Assembly (NCBI GenBank): GCA_002493325.1 | Contig: DKYL01000095.1 | Location: 1 to 22,325, forward strand | Source: Ruminococcaceae bacterium UBA7101 | GTDB lineage: Bacteria; Bacillota; Clostridia; Oscillospirales; Acutalibacteraceae | DNA: 22,325 nucleotides | Direction of reading: 5' to 3' | Shown: positions 15,138 to 22,325 of the stretch, in pieces | Position numbering within the stretch: position 1 is the stretch's first letter | Layout of the letters: every line of letters starts with the position of its first letter | Made by a program: the position numbers and the translations under genes | Notes under the pieces: generated by a model | Database searches by the model: none | What the model was told of the DNA's origin: nothing | The model's input: the letters and a program-made list of their open reading frames with translations, nothing else

Positions 15138-15206
15138 AGTTTTTGCATTATTATATCTATTATTAAACTGCTGATGAACACAAGGTTCATCAGCAGTTAT
15201 TTTTTT
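15119..15206 (+). promoter_or_regulatory. Terminator/antiterminator switch (ribosome-mediated attenuator)
   Basis: The terminator is a perfect 14-bp stem, AACTGCTGATGAAC (15166-15179) with 15185-15198, loop ACAAG, followed by A and seven T (15200-15206). The competing antiterminator pairs TTGTGTTCAT (15119-15128) with 15174-15183 and AGCAGTT (15129-15135) with 15166-15172, 17 bp in all with the single G15173 bulged. The two folds share 15166-15179 and cannot coexist. Translation of the leader to its stop should favour the terminator; stalled or absent ribosomes should favour readthrough into the GNAT gene at 15224. Confidence 0.85.
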
Positions 15207-15223
15207 ACGGGAGGTTATAGTAT

Positions 15224-15688
15224 ATGGTAAAGCTTAATTCTATCAGGCAGAACGAACTGAAAAAAGCATACAGAATGCACCGCAAAGGCTTTCTGCCCAC
15301 ATTTCTGAAATACCTTGACAGAATAAATCCTATATTTGAAAGCTTTAAAAGATTTAACGATTTTTATAATCATCCCGATTTATATATGTATTGGATTACG
15401 TTTGACGGAATTGCTGTGGGAGAAATCTGGATAGCTGTCAGCAATGACACTGTAAAGCTTGCAAGATTATTTGTTCTTAAGGAATATCAGAACAGAGGCA
15501 TTGCACAGCAGGCAATTAAGATTGCTGAAAATCTTTTCCCCAGTAATAAACGATGGTGGCTCAATACAATCAAAGAAGAAAAAAATAACTGTCACCTTTA
15601 TGAAAAAATGGGTTACATCTCAATCGGCAATGAAAAGAAAATCAATAAGCGTATGACAATCATTGAATATGAGAAGAGGATAGAATGA
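15224..15688 (+). CDS. GNAT family N-acetyltransferase
   Basis: The 154-residue protein has a GNAT fold: beta strands around WITFDGIAVGEIWIAV (57-72), acetyl-CoA-binding motif A at about 79-101 with Q89-N-R-G-I-A94, and the CHLYEKMGY motif (123-131) with the usual Tyr acid near the end. It should transfer an acetyl group from acetyl-CoA to an amine; the substrate is unknown. The GGGAGGT site (15209-15215) lies just after the attenuator T-run and 8-9 nt before ATG, so expression depends on terminator readthrough. It is the first of three tightly packed genes (1 nt to the methyltransferase). The attenuator suggests a drug- or stress-related substrate, but known aminoglycoside acetyltransferase signatures were not recognised. 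Confidence 0.88.
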   Translation: MVKLNSIRQNELKKAYRMHRKGFLPTFLKYLDRINPIFESFKRFNDFYNHPDLYMYWITFDGIAVGEIWIAVSNDTVKLARLFVLKEYQNRGIAQQAIKIAENLFPSNKRWWLNTIKEEKNNCHLYEKMGYISIGNEKKINKRMTIIEYEKRIE

Positions 15689-15689
15689 T

Positions 15690-16460
15690 ATGGATTATAT
15701 TAAAGAATTCTATAACAATTATGATGAAGATGGCAGATTGACCGATAAAAAGCACTTACCGGAATTTTTAATAACGATGAATTATATCCTCAGGTATCTG
15801 TCACCAAATGCTAAAATTTTAGAAATCGGTGCAGGCACAGGCAGATATTCAATTGCTTTGGCAGAAAAAGGTTATGATATTACAGCGGTTGAATTCGTCC
15901 CCCATAACATTGAGATTATGAAAACAAAAGTGAAATGCAATCATCGTATCACCATTTACGAGGGCAATGCCTGTAACCTTGATTTTTTAAAGAATGAAAG
16001 TTTTGATATTGTTCTTTTGTTAGGACCTATGTATCATCTGTTTAATGATAAAGATAAGCACAGTGCAATCAGTGAAGCACTGAGAGTTGTAAAGAAAAAA
16101 GGCATAGTCTTTTCAGCATATTGCAATAGTGATACTACAGTTCTTAACGCATTTGGAAAAAGAAATTTCATTGAATATTACGAAAAAGGGATGATTGACA
16201 AAAGCTTTCATACATTGTCAAAGCCGTCAGATGTGTTTGAATTATACCGAAAGGAAGACATTGACCGATTAATGCAATCTTTCAATGTGAAAAGACTGCA
16301 TTATGTGAGCACGGATTTAGTTACCTATATGATTAGCAGCATTAATGATTTTACAGATAAAGAGTTTTCAATGTATATGAAATATCTGCTATCCATTTGT
16401 GAAAGATCCGATATGGCAGGGTTATCCTTCCATATGCTCGACATTTTCAGAAAAAATTAA
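15690..16460 (+). CDS. Class I SAM-dependent methyltransferase
   Basis: The 256-residue protein has the Rossmann-like SAM-binding motif I, ILEIGAGTGRYSIAL (43-57), an acidic strand-end residue E68 in TAVEFV, the motif III/IV region around FDIVLLLGPMYHL (105-117) and VVKKKGIVFSAY (133-144) typical of motif V. It transfers methyl groups to a small molecule, RNA or protein; the LGPMYHL segment is common in small-molecule methyltransferases of Firmicutes. It does not look like an Erm or Cfr rRNA methyltransferase. An AGAGGAT site lies within the end of the first GNAT gene, and the gap is 1 nt, so both are translated from the same mRNA under the attenuator. Confidence 0.9.
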   Translation: MDYIKEFYNNYDEDGRLTDKKHLPEFLITMNYILRYLSPNAKILEIGAGTGRYSIALAEKGYDITAVEFVPHNIEIMKTKVKCNHRITIYEGNACNLDFLKNESFDIVLLLGPMYHLFNDKDKHSAISEALRVVKKKGIVFSAYCNSDTTVLNAFGKRNFIEYYEKGMIDKSFHTLSKPSDVFELYRKEDIDRLMQSFNVKRLHYVSTDLVTYMISSINDFTDKEFSMYMKYLLSICERSDMAGLSFHMLDIFRKN

Positions 16461-16481
16461 GATTGAGAAAAGGTGATTGAT

Positions 16482-17003
16482 ATGAGTAAAGAACCGATAT
16501 TGGAAACAGAAAGATTGATTTTAAGACCTATAACGCTTGATGATGCCAAAGCTTGCTTCAGTTGGAACAGTGACGAGCGTGTTGCGAGATATATGTGCTA
16601 TCCTACATTTACAGATATTCAGCAGACTATTGACTGGATTAAAACAACCCTTGTTGATGAAGAAGAATGGAACTGGGCATTCGTGTTAAAAAGTGAAAAC
16701 AGGTTAATAGGAACAGGCGGCATAGGTCCTAATAAATTTATGGACGGTTATTGGGGAATCGGCTACAATTTTCATTATGATTACTGGCACAAGGGCTATT
16801 GCACAGAAGCTATGAGGGCAATTGTTGACTATGCTCATAATGAACTGGGCGTTAACAAAATATGCAGTGATCACGCCGTTGATAATCCGCGTTCAGGCAA
16901 GGTTATGGAAAAGCTTGGTCTTAAATTTCATCATTACGGTGAATATTCCAAGCTGGACGGAAGTGTAACTTTCAAAGCAAAATTCTACACTTTAGAATAT
17001 TAA
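16482..17003 (+). CDS. GNAT N-acetyltransferase, RimJ/RimL type
   Basis: The 173-residue protein opens with ETERLILRPITLDDA (8-22), the signature start of RimJ/RimL-like acetyltransferases. It has GIGYNFHYDYWHKGYCTEA (92-110, acetyl-CoA-binding motif A) and the DNPRSGKVMEKLGLKFH segment (134-150). This group acetylates ribosomal protein N-termini but also many small amines and antibiotics, so the substrate is open. ATG 16482 is preferred over the in-frame GTG at 16473, since AAAGGTG stands 6 nt ahead of it. It lies 21 nt after the methyltransferase stop and closes the cassette. A 7-bp hairpin at 16988-17007 spans its stop codon but lacks a T-run. Confidence 0.9.
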   Translation: MSKEPILETERLILRPITLDDAKACFSWNSDERVARYMCYPTFTDIQQTIDWIKTTLVDEEEWNWAFVLKSENRLIGTGGIGPNKFMDGYWGIGYNFHYDYWHKGYCTEAMRAIVDYAHNELGVNKICSDHAVDNPRSGKVMEKLGLKFHHYGEYSKLDGSVTFKAKFYTLEY

Positions 17004-17020
17004 AGTGATAAAATAAATTA

Positions 17021-17049
17021 TTGACATAGATAAATTACAGGTTTATAAT
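17021..17049 (+). promoter_or_regulatory. Perfect consensus sigma-A promoter of the small membrane protein
   Basis: TTGACA (17021-17026), a 17-nt spacer and TATAAT (17044-17049) match the consensus at all 12 positions. Expected start near 17056, about 22 nt before the ATG. It should be strong and unregulated unless a repressor overlaps it. Confidence 0.9.
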
Positions 17050-17077
17050 TAACCTTATATTGTTTGGAGGAACAATT

Positions 17078-17608
17078 ATGATTACTGCAATTATTTTATT
17101 TATAATATCAATTATATTATTTTGTCTGGATTTTTATTTTGTTCAGTATGCTTGGATGACTTTTAATGATACTGCTTTTAATATTGCTGAAGTTTGTTTG
17201 ATCGTTTTTAATGTTGCAATTGTTGTATGCGGAGTTATTTTAATTAAGAATGCAGCAAATAAAGTTAAGAATAAAAAGCTTTTTGCAGTATTGCAATCCG
17301 TTGTTTTAATTGCAATTGTTATCTTTAATTTATTTAAGTCCTACACTATTCATAATTCCTTTGAACAGATTGCTGCATCTGCAAGCATTTATGCAAAGGA
17401 TATTGTTGACGGGGAATACTTTATTACTTTGATTAATGAAACTGATACACAGAAATTTGTTAAAATGAAGTGTGATAAAAGCACTTATGACAAGTTGATA
17501 GCAGATGAAAATGTACAGTATCAAATCGAATATAGATTAAGTGCTTTGGATGAGGGAAAGGGCAGTTTACACCACATTGATGCTGATAACTATATTGATA
17601 ACAGATAA
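17078..17608 (+). CDS. Hypothetical membrane protein with three transmembrane helices
   Basis: I do not recognise a family. The 176-residue protein has hydrophobic helices at about 2-24, 37-57 and 68-87, with a short basic loop (NAANKVKNKK, 58-67) between helices 2 and 3. Its C-terminal domain of about 89 residues (88-176) is soluble, with alternating strands and ends in DADNYIDNR. By the positive-inside rule the basic loop is cytoplasmic, which would place the C-terminal domain outside. ATG 17078 has a GGAGG site 7 nt upstream; an in-frame TTG at 17060 precedes that site and is rejected. It is a single-gene unit between a perfect promoter and a strong terminator. Codon use is very AT-rich compared with its neighbours. 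Confidence 0.82.
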   Translation: MITAIILFIISIILFCLDFYFVQYAWMTFNDTAFNIAEVCLIVFNVAIVVCGVILIKNAANKVKNKKLFAVLQSVVLIAIVIFNLFKSYTIHNSFEQIAASASIYAKDIVDGEYFITLINETDTQKFVKMKCDKSTYDKLIADENVQYQIEYRLSALDEGKGSLHHIDADNYIDNR

Positions 17609-17609
17609 C

Positions 17610-17641
17610 AAAAAGCGGAGTGTTTTTCACTCCGCTTTTTT
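17610..17641. terminator. Bidirectional terminator between convergent genes
   Basis: A 13-bp perfect stem, AAAAAGCGGAGTG (17610-17622) with 17628-17640 and a TTTTT loop, has A-runs on the left and T-runs on the right. It therefore works for the membrane protein on the plus strand and for the oxidoreductase ending at 17650 on the minus strand. Confidence 0.9.
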
Positions 17642-17649
17642 GATGCTTA

Positions 17650-18960
17650 TTACATTTTAACGTCGATAGGCATACCGCCGTTTTCTCTGGATTCATCAGC
17701 AAGGTAAACGCAGAGGTGACCTGCAACGCTGTCAAAAATGGATGTGCAGGCAAGGCTCGGCTTTTCACCGCGGATGAATTTTACAAAGTCGGCTGTAAGT
17801 CTTTCATCACCGCCGCCGTGACCGCCGTATGCACCGACCATATCACCGCTTACATTCAGGTCAACCTCTTCAATGTCACATTCACCGTTATGTGCGTCGG
17901 GTGACGGATTGATTTTGGAAACGAAGAATTTTGATTCTTCAAAGTTGCCGTAAATTTCGCCCTTGGTGCCGATAATATGTATTTTCCTCAATGACTGTGA
18001 TGAGCCGCCAACCATATTGTGTGTGCCTGTTGCACCGTTTGCAAAGTTAACAAGCACGGACTGATGGTCAACAACATTGTTATCACATTTGTACATACAT
18101 CTTGCATATGGGCTGTCACTCTTCATAAGTGCAATTTTATCCTCAATAGTAGGATTTGGTATGGCCTCAAGTGCATCCCAAACATAGAATGCCCATCTGT
18201 CAGGATGATCAATATATAATCTTTTGGTAGAAAAATCACAGGTATCAACGTGTGGGCAGTCAAGCATACAGATTGTTCCTGCACCATCTGGTGCATTCTC
18301 TGGCTTGAATTGGTATTTACTGCCGAAAGAGCTTATTTTAACAGGCTTTGTTTCACTCATAAACCACATCATAAGATCGATATCGTGGCAGCACTTTGCA
18401 AGCAGCATTGTTGTGTGGCACTTGTCGGAATTAGCCCACTTTCCTCTGACATATGATGTTGACAAGTGGTGATATGAAACGTGCTCTGTTGTTTGGATGT
18501 TAATAATGTCACCGATTTCTCCGTTCGCGATTCTTTCTTTAATGGAATAGTAGAAAGGAGTGTAGCGGAGTACATGACAAATCATAACCTTGGAGTTGTT
18601 CTTTTTAGCACATTCAACAAGCTCACGCATTTCCTTTTCATTAACTGCAAAGGGTTTTTCAAGCAGCATATCATAGCCTGCATTCAAAAGAGGAATAGCA
18701 GTTTCAATATGCTGTTCGTCCATTGTGCCGTTAATAACAGTGTCTGCAAGCTTTCCTTTTTCAGCAAGCTCCTGTGCTGATTCAAAGCACATATCTTCGC
18801 CAAAGCCGAAATATTCCATGCAATGTTTTCTTCTGACAGGATTCGGATCTGCGACACCGACAATTTTTAACTCTTCCGGATTCGTTTTTGCCAGCTCACT
18901 GTAAACCAAGGCTCTGTGACCGGCACCAACAATGATTGCCGTAACAGGTTTCTTTTCCAT
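17650..18960 (-). CDS. Gfo/Idh/MocA family NAD(P)-dependent oxidoreductase
   Basis: The 436-residue protein has the N-terminal Rossmann motif in TAIIVGAGHRA (7-17), the EKP catalytic-lysine motif (101-103) and the CHDID segment (191-195) that carries the metal/substrate His and Asp. A C-terminal alpha/beta domain holds the GGHGGGDERLTADFVKF and DSVAGHL segments. The family oxidises or epimerises sugars, inositols and related polyols. An unusual feature is a cysteine cluster in the substrate domain, C231, C235, C241 and C288, C292, that could hold a metal. ATG 18960 is chosen because AAGAAGGTG precedes it; an upstream start at 18999 would overlap the promoter. No sugar transporter or kinase is adjacent, so the substrate is unknown. 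Confidence 0.9.
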   Translation of the reverse strand: MEKKPVTAIIVGAGHRALVYSELAKTNPEELKIVGVADPNPVRRKHCMEYFGFGEDMCFESAQELAEKGKLADTVINGTMDEQHIETAIPLLNAGYDMLLEKPFAVNEKEMRELVECAKKNNSKVMICHVLRYTPFYYSIKERIANGEIGDIINIQTTEHVSYHHLSTSYVRGKWANSDKCHTTMLLAKCCHDIDLMMWFMSETKPVKISSFGSKYQFKPENAPDGAGTICMLDCPHVDTCDFSTKRLYIDHPDRWAFYVWDALEAIPNPTIEDKIALMKSDSPYARCMYKCDNNVVDHQSVLVNFANGATGTHNMVGGSSQSLRKIHIIGTKGEIYGNFEESKFFVSKINPSPDAHNGECDIEEVDLNVSGDMVGAYGGHGGGDERLTADFVKFIRGEKPSLACTSIFDSVAGHLCVYLADESRENGGMPIDVKM

Positions 18961-18990
18961 TTTAAAGCACCTTCTTGAATTTTTTTGTCC

Positions 18991-19019
18991 ATTATACACC
19001 TATTAATTTGCAATTTAAA
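18991..19019 (-). promoter_or_regulatory. Promoter of the Gfo/Idh/MocA oxidoreductase
   Basis: On the minus strand TTTAAA (plus-strand 19014-19019), a 17-nt spacer and a perfect TATAAT (plus-strand 18991-18996). It lies 30 nt upstream of the ATG and is divergent from the exporter promoter at 19047-19075. Confidence 0.6.
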
Positions 19020-19046
19020 GGGGTAATTTAAAAAATTTTTATATTA

Positions 19047-19075
19047 TTGACAGATTGTGCCAATAATCTTATAAT
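19047..19075 (+). promoter_or_regulatory. Perfect consensus promoter of the ABC exporter operon
   Basis: TTGACA (19047-19052), a 17-nt spacer and TATAAT (19070-19075), matching the consensus at all 12 positions. Expected start near 19082, about 21 nt before the TTG start codon. No attenuator or leader ORF fits in that space. Confidence 0.9.
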
Positions 19076-19102
19076 AGTTAAAAACTTGATAAAGGTGAAA
19101 TT

Positions 19103-20815
19103 TTGAAAAGATTACTTATTTATTTAAAAGGTTATATTGCACAGTCAATACTTGCACCGCTGTTTAAGCTTCTTGAAGCAAGCTTTGAACTGATTGTTCC
19201 GCTTGTTATAGCGTCAATTATTGATGTAGGTATTGCAGGCGGTGACACCAAATTTATCATTGGCAGGTCGGGTGTTCTTGCCGTGCTTGCGCTTGTGGGA
19301 ATGGTTGCCGCTATTACAGCACAATATTTTGCAGCAAGAGCCGCAACAGGCTTTGGTATGAAGCTGAGGCACTCTCTGTATGAAAAAATACAATCACTTT
19401 CCTTTAATGAGCTTGACAATATCGGCACATCAACACTGATAACAAGAATGACAAATGATGTTAATCAGGTGCAGAATGGTGTGAATCTTGTTTTAAGACT
19501 GTTTCTGCGTTCACCATTCATTGTTATCGGCGCAATGGTAATGGCTTTCACAATTGATGTAAAATGTGCACTTATATTTGCTGTTGCTATTCTGCTGCTC
19601 TCCATTGTTGTTTTCGGTATTATGCGAATTACAATACCTAAGTACCGTGATGTGCAGAACGGTCTTGACGGTGTAACACTGATTACACGTGAAAATCTCA
19701 CCGGTGCAAGGGTTATAAGAGCATTTACAAATGAAGAAAATGAGGTTGAGGAATTCAGGAAAAGGAACACTGCTTTGTCTGTTCTTCAAAAGGCAGTAGG
19801 CAGAATATCGGCACTTCTTAATCCGGTCACTTATGTAATTATCAACATTGCAATTGTTGTGCTTGTTTATACAGGTGCCCTTCGTGTTGACGTCGGCGAT
19901 CTGACTCAGGGGCAGGTGGTTGCGCTTTATAATTATATGAGCCAGATACTTGTTGAACTTATTAAGCTTGCTAATTTAATTGTTTCAGTTACAAAAGCAT
20001 TTGCTTCTGCTGACAGAATAAGTTCTGTTCTTGAACAGGAAAATACCCTTGAAAAGACTGATAACAATAAAAAATCAAATTCTTATATAGAGTTTGATCA
20101 TGTTTCATTGACCTATAAAAATGCATCTGCCCATTCACTGAACAATATTTCATTTAAGGCAAACAGGGGAGATGTTGTTGGTATTATCGGAGGCACAGGC
20201 TCGGGAAAATCAAGTCTTGTTTCCTTAATCCCTCATTTTTATGATGCAACTGCAGGAACGGTTTTTGTAGGCGGTTCTGATGTTAAATCACTGGATGCAG
20301 ATAAGCTGCGTGAAAAAATAGGCTTCGTTCACCAAAAGGCTGTGCTGTTTAAAGGTACTGTACGCGATAATATGAAATGGGGTAAAAGGGATGCGACCGA
20401 TGAGGAAATCATTTCTGCATTGAAGGTTGCACAGATTTATGATGTTATTGCAGATAAGGGTGGACTGGATTTTGAGATTGAGCAGAACGGCTCTAATTTG
20501 TCGGGCGGTCAGAAGCAGCGCTTGTCTGTTGCCCGTGCAATCGTTCGTCAGCCTGAAATTCTGATACTTGATGATTCCTCCTCGGCACTTGATTATGCAA
20601 CCGAGGCAAAGCTCAGGGATGAAATATATAATCTTTCGTATAATCCGACTGTGTTTATTGTTTCACAGCGTGCATCGTCTGTTATCAGTGCAGACAATAT
20701 TTTAGTGCTTGATGACGGCGAGTGTGTCGGCTTCGGAACACATAATCAGCTTCTTGAAAATTGCGAGGTTTACCGTGAAATTTACACCTCTCAGTTCGGA
20801 AAGGAGGCTGTATAA
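19103..20815 (+). CDS. ABC exporter half-transporter, degenerate-site subunit
   Basis: The 570-residue protein has a six-helix membrane domain (about 1-320) fused to a nucleotide-binding domain with Walker A GGTGSGKSS (363-371), signature LSGGQ (466-470) and Walker B ILILDD. The residue after the Walker B aspartate D490 is D491 instead of the catalytic glutamate, and the switch histidine is Q522 (IVSQRAS). Both changes are those seen in the degenerate subunit of heterodimeric exporters such as TM287/288, LmrCD and BmrCD. It starts at TTG 19103 behind AAAGGTG. Its stop overlaps the ATG of the second subunit by 1 nt, as expected for a stoichiometric pair. It probably expels lipophilic drugs, lipids or peptides across the cytoplasmic membrane. 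Confidence 0.93.
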   Translation: MKRLLIYLKGYIAQSILAPLFKLLEASFELIVPLVIASIIDVGIAGGDTKFIIGRSGVLAVLALVGMVAAITAQYFAARAATGFGMKLRHSLYEKIQSLSFNELDNIGTSTLITRMTNDVNQVQNGVNLVLRLFLRSPFIVIGAMVMAFTIDVKCALIFAVAILLLSIVVFGIMRITIPKYRDVQNGLDGVTLITRENLTGARVIRAFTNEENEVEEFRKRNTALSVLQKAVGRISALLNPVTYVIINIAIVVLVYTGALRVDVGDLTQGQVVALYNYMSQILVELIKLANLIVSVTKAFASADRISSVLEQENTLEKTDNNKKSNSYIEFDHVSLTYKNASAHSLNNISFKANRGDVVGIIGGTGSGKSSLVSLIPHFYDATAGTVFVGGSDVKSLDADKLREKIGFVHQKAVLFKGTVRDNMKWGKRDATDEEIISALKVAQIYDVIADKGGLDFEIEQNGSNLSGGQKQRLSVARAIVRQPEILILDDSSSALDYATEAKLRDEIYNLSYNPTVFIVSQRASSVISADNILVLDDGECVGFGTHNQLLENCEVYREIYTSQFGKEAV

Positions 20816-22325
20816 TGAATAGTAAAGAAACCTTGAAAAGAGTGCTTTCCTATATTGACAAATATAAATACTTTCTTTTGCTGTCGATGCTTTTTGCTCT
20901 CATAAGTGTGGCACTTACTCTTTATGCACCGATACTTGTCGGTAATGCAATTGACTGCATTGTCGGCAAGGATAATGTTGATTTTGAAAAGATAGTTTCA
21001 ATTCTCATTAAGCTTGGTATTATAATAGGTATAACTGCTGCTGTTCAGTGGTTTATGAATGTATGCAACAATAAAATCACATACAACGTGTCACGTGATT
21101 TGCGTCAGCGTGCTTTTGAAAAAATTGAAAAGCTGCCGTGCTCTTATCTTGACAGCCATTCAAACGGTGATGTTGTCAGCCGTGTAATATCCGATGTTGA
21201 TCAGCTTGCTGACGGTCTTTTAATGGGCTTTACACAGTTTTTCACAGGTATTGTAACTATAATCGGTACTCTCTGTTTTATGCTGTCAATCAATGTGTGG
21301 ATAACACTTGTAGTGGTTGTAGTTACACCTTTATCCTTCTTTATTGCAAGATTTATTGCCAAAAGAACTTATAAGATGTTTTCGCTCCAGTCCAAAACAA
21401 GGGGAGAGCAGACCGCATTTATTGATGAAATGATTTCTAATCAGAAGGTAGCGGATGCTTATGGAATGGATAAAGAAAACCTTGAAAAATTTGATGATAT
21501 AAATGAACGTCTTACAGATTATTCCTTAAAAGCAACCTTTTTCTCATCCATAACAAATCCTGCCACAAGATTTGTAAACAGTATAGTTTATGCAGCGGTT
21601 GCACTGTTCGGCGCCATTATGGCAATTAAAGGCAACATCACAGTTGGTATTTTGTCCTGCTTTCTTTCCTATGCCAATCAGTATACAAAGCCGTTTAACG
21701 AAATCAGCAGCGTTGTGACAGAGCTTCAGAATGCACTTGCCTGTGCAGGCAGAGTCCTTGATTTTATTGATGAAGAGAGTATAAAGCCTGATGCTGAGGA
21801 TGCAGGGGAACTTATTCATCCAAAGGGCAATATTGAAATCAGCAATGTGGATTTTTCTTACAGCAAAGAAAAGGAGCTTATTAAAAATCTGAATTTAAGT
21901 GTTAAGGAAGGTATGATTGTTGCAATTGTAGGTCCGACAGGCTGTGGTAAAACTACTTTAATCAATCTTCTGATGCGCTTTTATGACTCGCAAAAAGGCA
22001 ATATTTATGTTGACGGCATTGATAATCAGAATATTACAAGAAAATCACTGAGAGAGAATATCGGTATGGTTTTGCAGGACACATGGCTAAAAAGCGGAAC
22101 TATTCTGGATAATATAAAAATTGCCGACCCAAATGCAAGTATGGAGGATGTTATTGAGGCTGCTGAAAAAGCACACGCACATTCATTCATTAAACGTCTG
22201 CCAAAGGGTTATGATACCGTGATAGGTGAAGACGGTGGCTCTCTGTCACAGGGACAGAAGCAGCTTTTGTGTATTACACGACTTATGCTTTCTCCGCCAC
22301 CAATGCTTATTCTGGATGAGGCAAC
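20815..22325 (+). CDS. ABC exporter half-transporter, catalytic subunit (3' end outside the window)
   Basis: About 503 codons are visible before the window ends. The ATG at 20815 overlaps the previous stop (TAATG), with AAAGGAGG upstream. After the membrane domain (six helices, about 1-310) come Walker A GPTGCGKTT (373-381), the variant signature LSQGQ (477-481) and the Walker B stretch MLILDEA, whose glutamate is intact where the sequence stops. LSQGQ instead of LSGGQ is typical of the partner subunit (as in TM288), because this signature faces the degenerate site of the first subunit. The D-loop and switch histidine lie beyond the end. The two proteins should form one exporter with a single fully active ATPase site. 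Confidence 0.93.
   Translation, partial: MNSKETLKRVLSYIDKYKYFLLLSMLFALISVALTLYAPILVGNAIDCIVGKDNVDFEKIVSILIKLGIIIGITAAVQWFMNVCNNKITYNVSRDLRQRAFEKIEKLPCSYLDSHSNGDVVSRVISDVDQLADGLLMGFTQFFTGIVTIIGTLCFMLSINVWITLVVVVVTPLSFFIARFIAKRTYKMFSLQSKTRGEQTAFIDEMISNQKVADAYGMDKENLEKFDDINERLTDYSLKATFFSSITNPATRFVNSIVYAAVALFGAIMAIKGNITVGILSCFLSYANQYTKPFNEISSVVTELQNALACAGRVLDFIDEESIKPDAEDAGELIHPKGNIEISNVDFSYSKEKELIKNLNLSVKEGMIVAIVGPTGCGKTTLINLLMRFYDSQKGNIYVDGIDNQNITRKSLRENIGMVLQDTWLKSGTILDNIKIADPNASMEDVIEAAEKAHAHSFIKRLPKGYDTVIGEDGGSLSQGQKQLLCITRLMLSPPPMLILDEA

Noticed and set aside
15051..15206. Classical trp-type attenuator controlling amino acid synthesis
   Set aside because: There are only two Trp codons, they are not adjacent, and the downstream genes are acetyl- and methyltransferases.
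16988..17007. Terminator after the second GNAT gene
   Set aside because: A 7-bp AT-rich stem with no T-run follows; it spans the stop codon and is too weak to call.
1..22325. CRISPR arrays, insertion sequences, phage genes, tRNA or rRNA genes
   Set aside because: No regularly spaced repeats, transposase or integrase reading frames, or tRNA-like cloverleaf sequences were seen on either strand.

Overview
The window comes from an AT-rich, low-GC Gram-positive genome, most likely an anaerobic gut Clostridia member (Ruminococcaceae/Oscillospiraceae or Lachnospiraceae type). The reasons are near-consensus sigma-A promoters with 17-bp spacers, strong AGGAGG-type ribosome binding sites, frequent TTG starts, U-tailed intrinsic terminators, and typical Clostridia gene pairs (UPF0237-UPF0210, Lrp-aminotransferase, MetY-CysK, asymmetric ABC exporter pair). 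This assignment is inferred from gene content; there is no rRNA gene to confirm it.

Layout. 1-1050: a lysine-rich single-pass membrane protein with an internal duplication, followed by its terminator. 1072-2852, minus strand: a two-gene ACT-domain / DUF711 operon with a clear promoter. 2893-7359: a five-gene operon encoding a HisJ-like PHP phosphatase, an Lrp/AsnC regulator, a PLP aminotransferase, IspE and an iron-dependent alcohol dehydrogenase. 7377-9663: an OmpR-type two-component system with a direct-repeat box upstream. 9653-14993: a block with a sulfur theme: TtcA-like tRNA thiolase, MetY, CysK, NadA (a 4Fe-4S enzyme) and MnmA. 15002-17007: an inducible-looking cassette. A strong promoter drives a 28-codon leader peptide and then a terminator/antiterminator switch; behind it lie a GNAT, a SAM methyltransferase and a second GNAT. 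17021-17641: a small three-helix membrane protein behind a perfect consensus promoter. 17650-18960, minus strand: a Gfo/Idh/MocA oxidoreductase. 19047-22325: an asymmetric heterodimeric ABC exporter, whose second subunit runs off the window.

Most of the content is housekeeping metabolism. The most notable element is the attenuator at 15051-15206. The end of the leader ORF can form 17 base pairs (one bulge) with the left arm of a 14-bp intrinsic terminator placed directly before three putative transfer enzymes. This is the architecture of ribosome-mediated attenuation used by antibiotic-inducible resistance genes. The downstream genes are not recognised resistance determinants, so the cassette may be an undescribed translation-stress or drug-responsive modification system.

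No rRNA, tRNA, CRISPR array, insertion sequence or phage gene was recognised. No gene-free stretch exceeds 300 bases; the longest is 14994-15223, and it is filled by the leader and attenuator.
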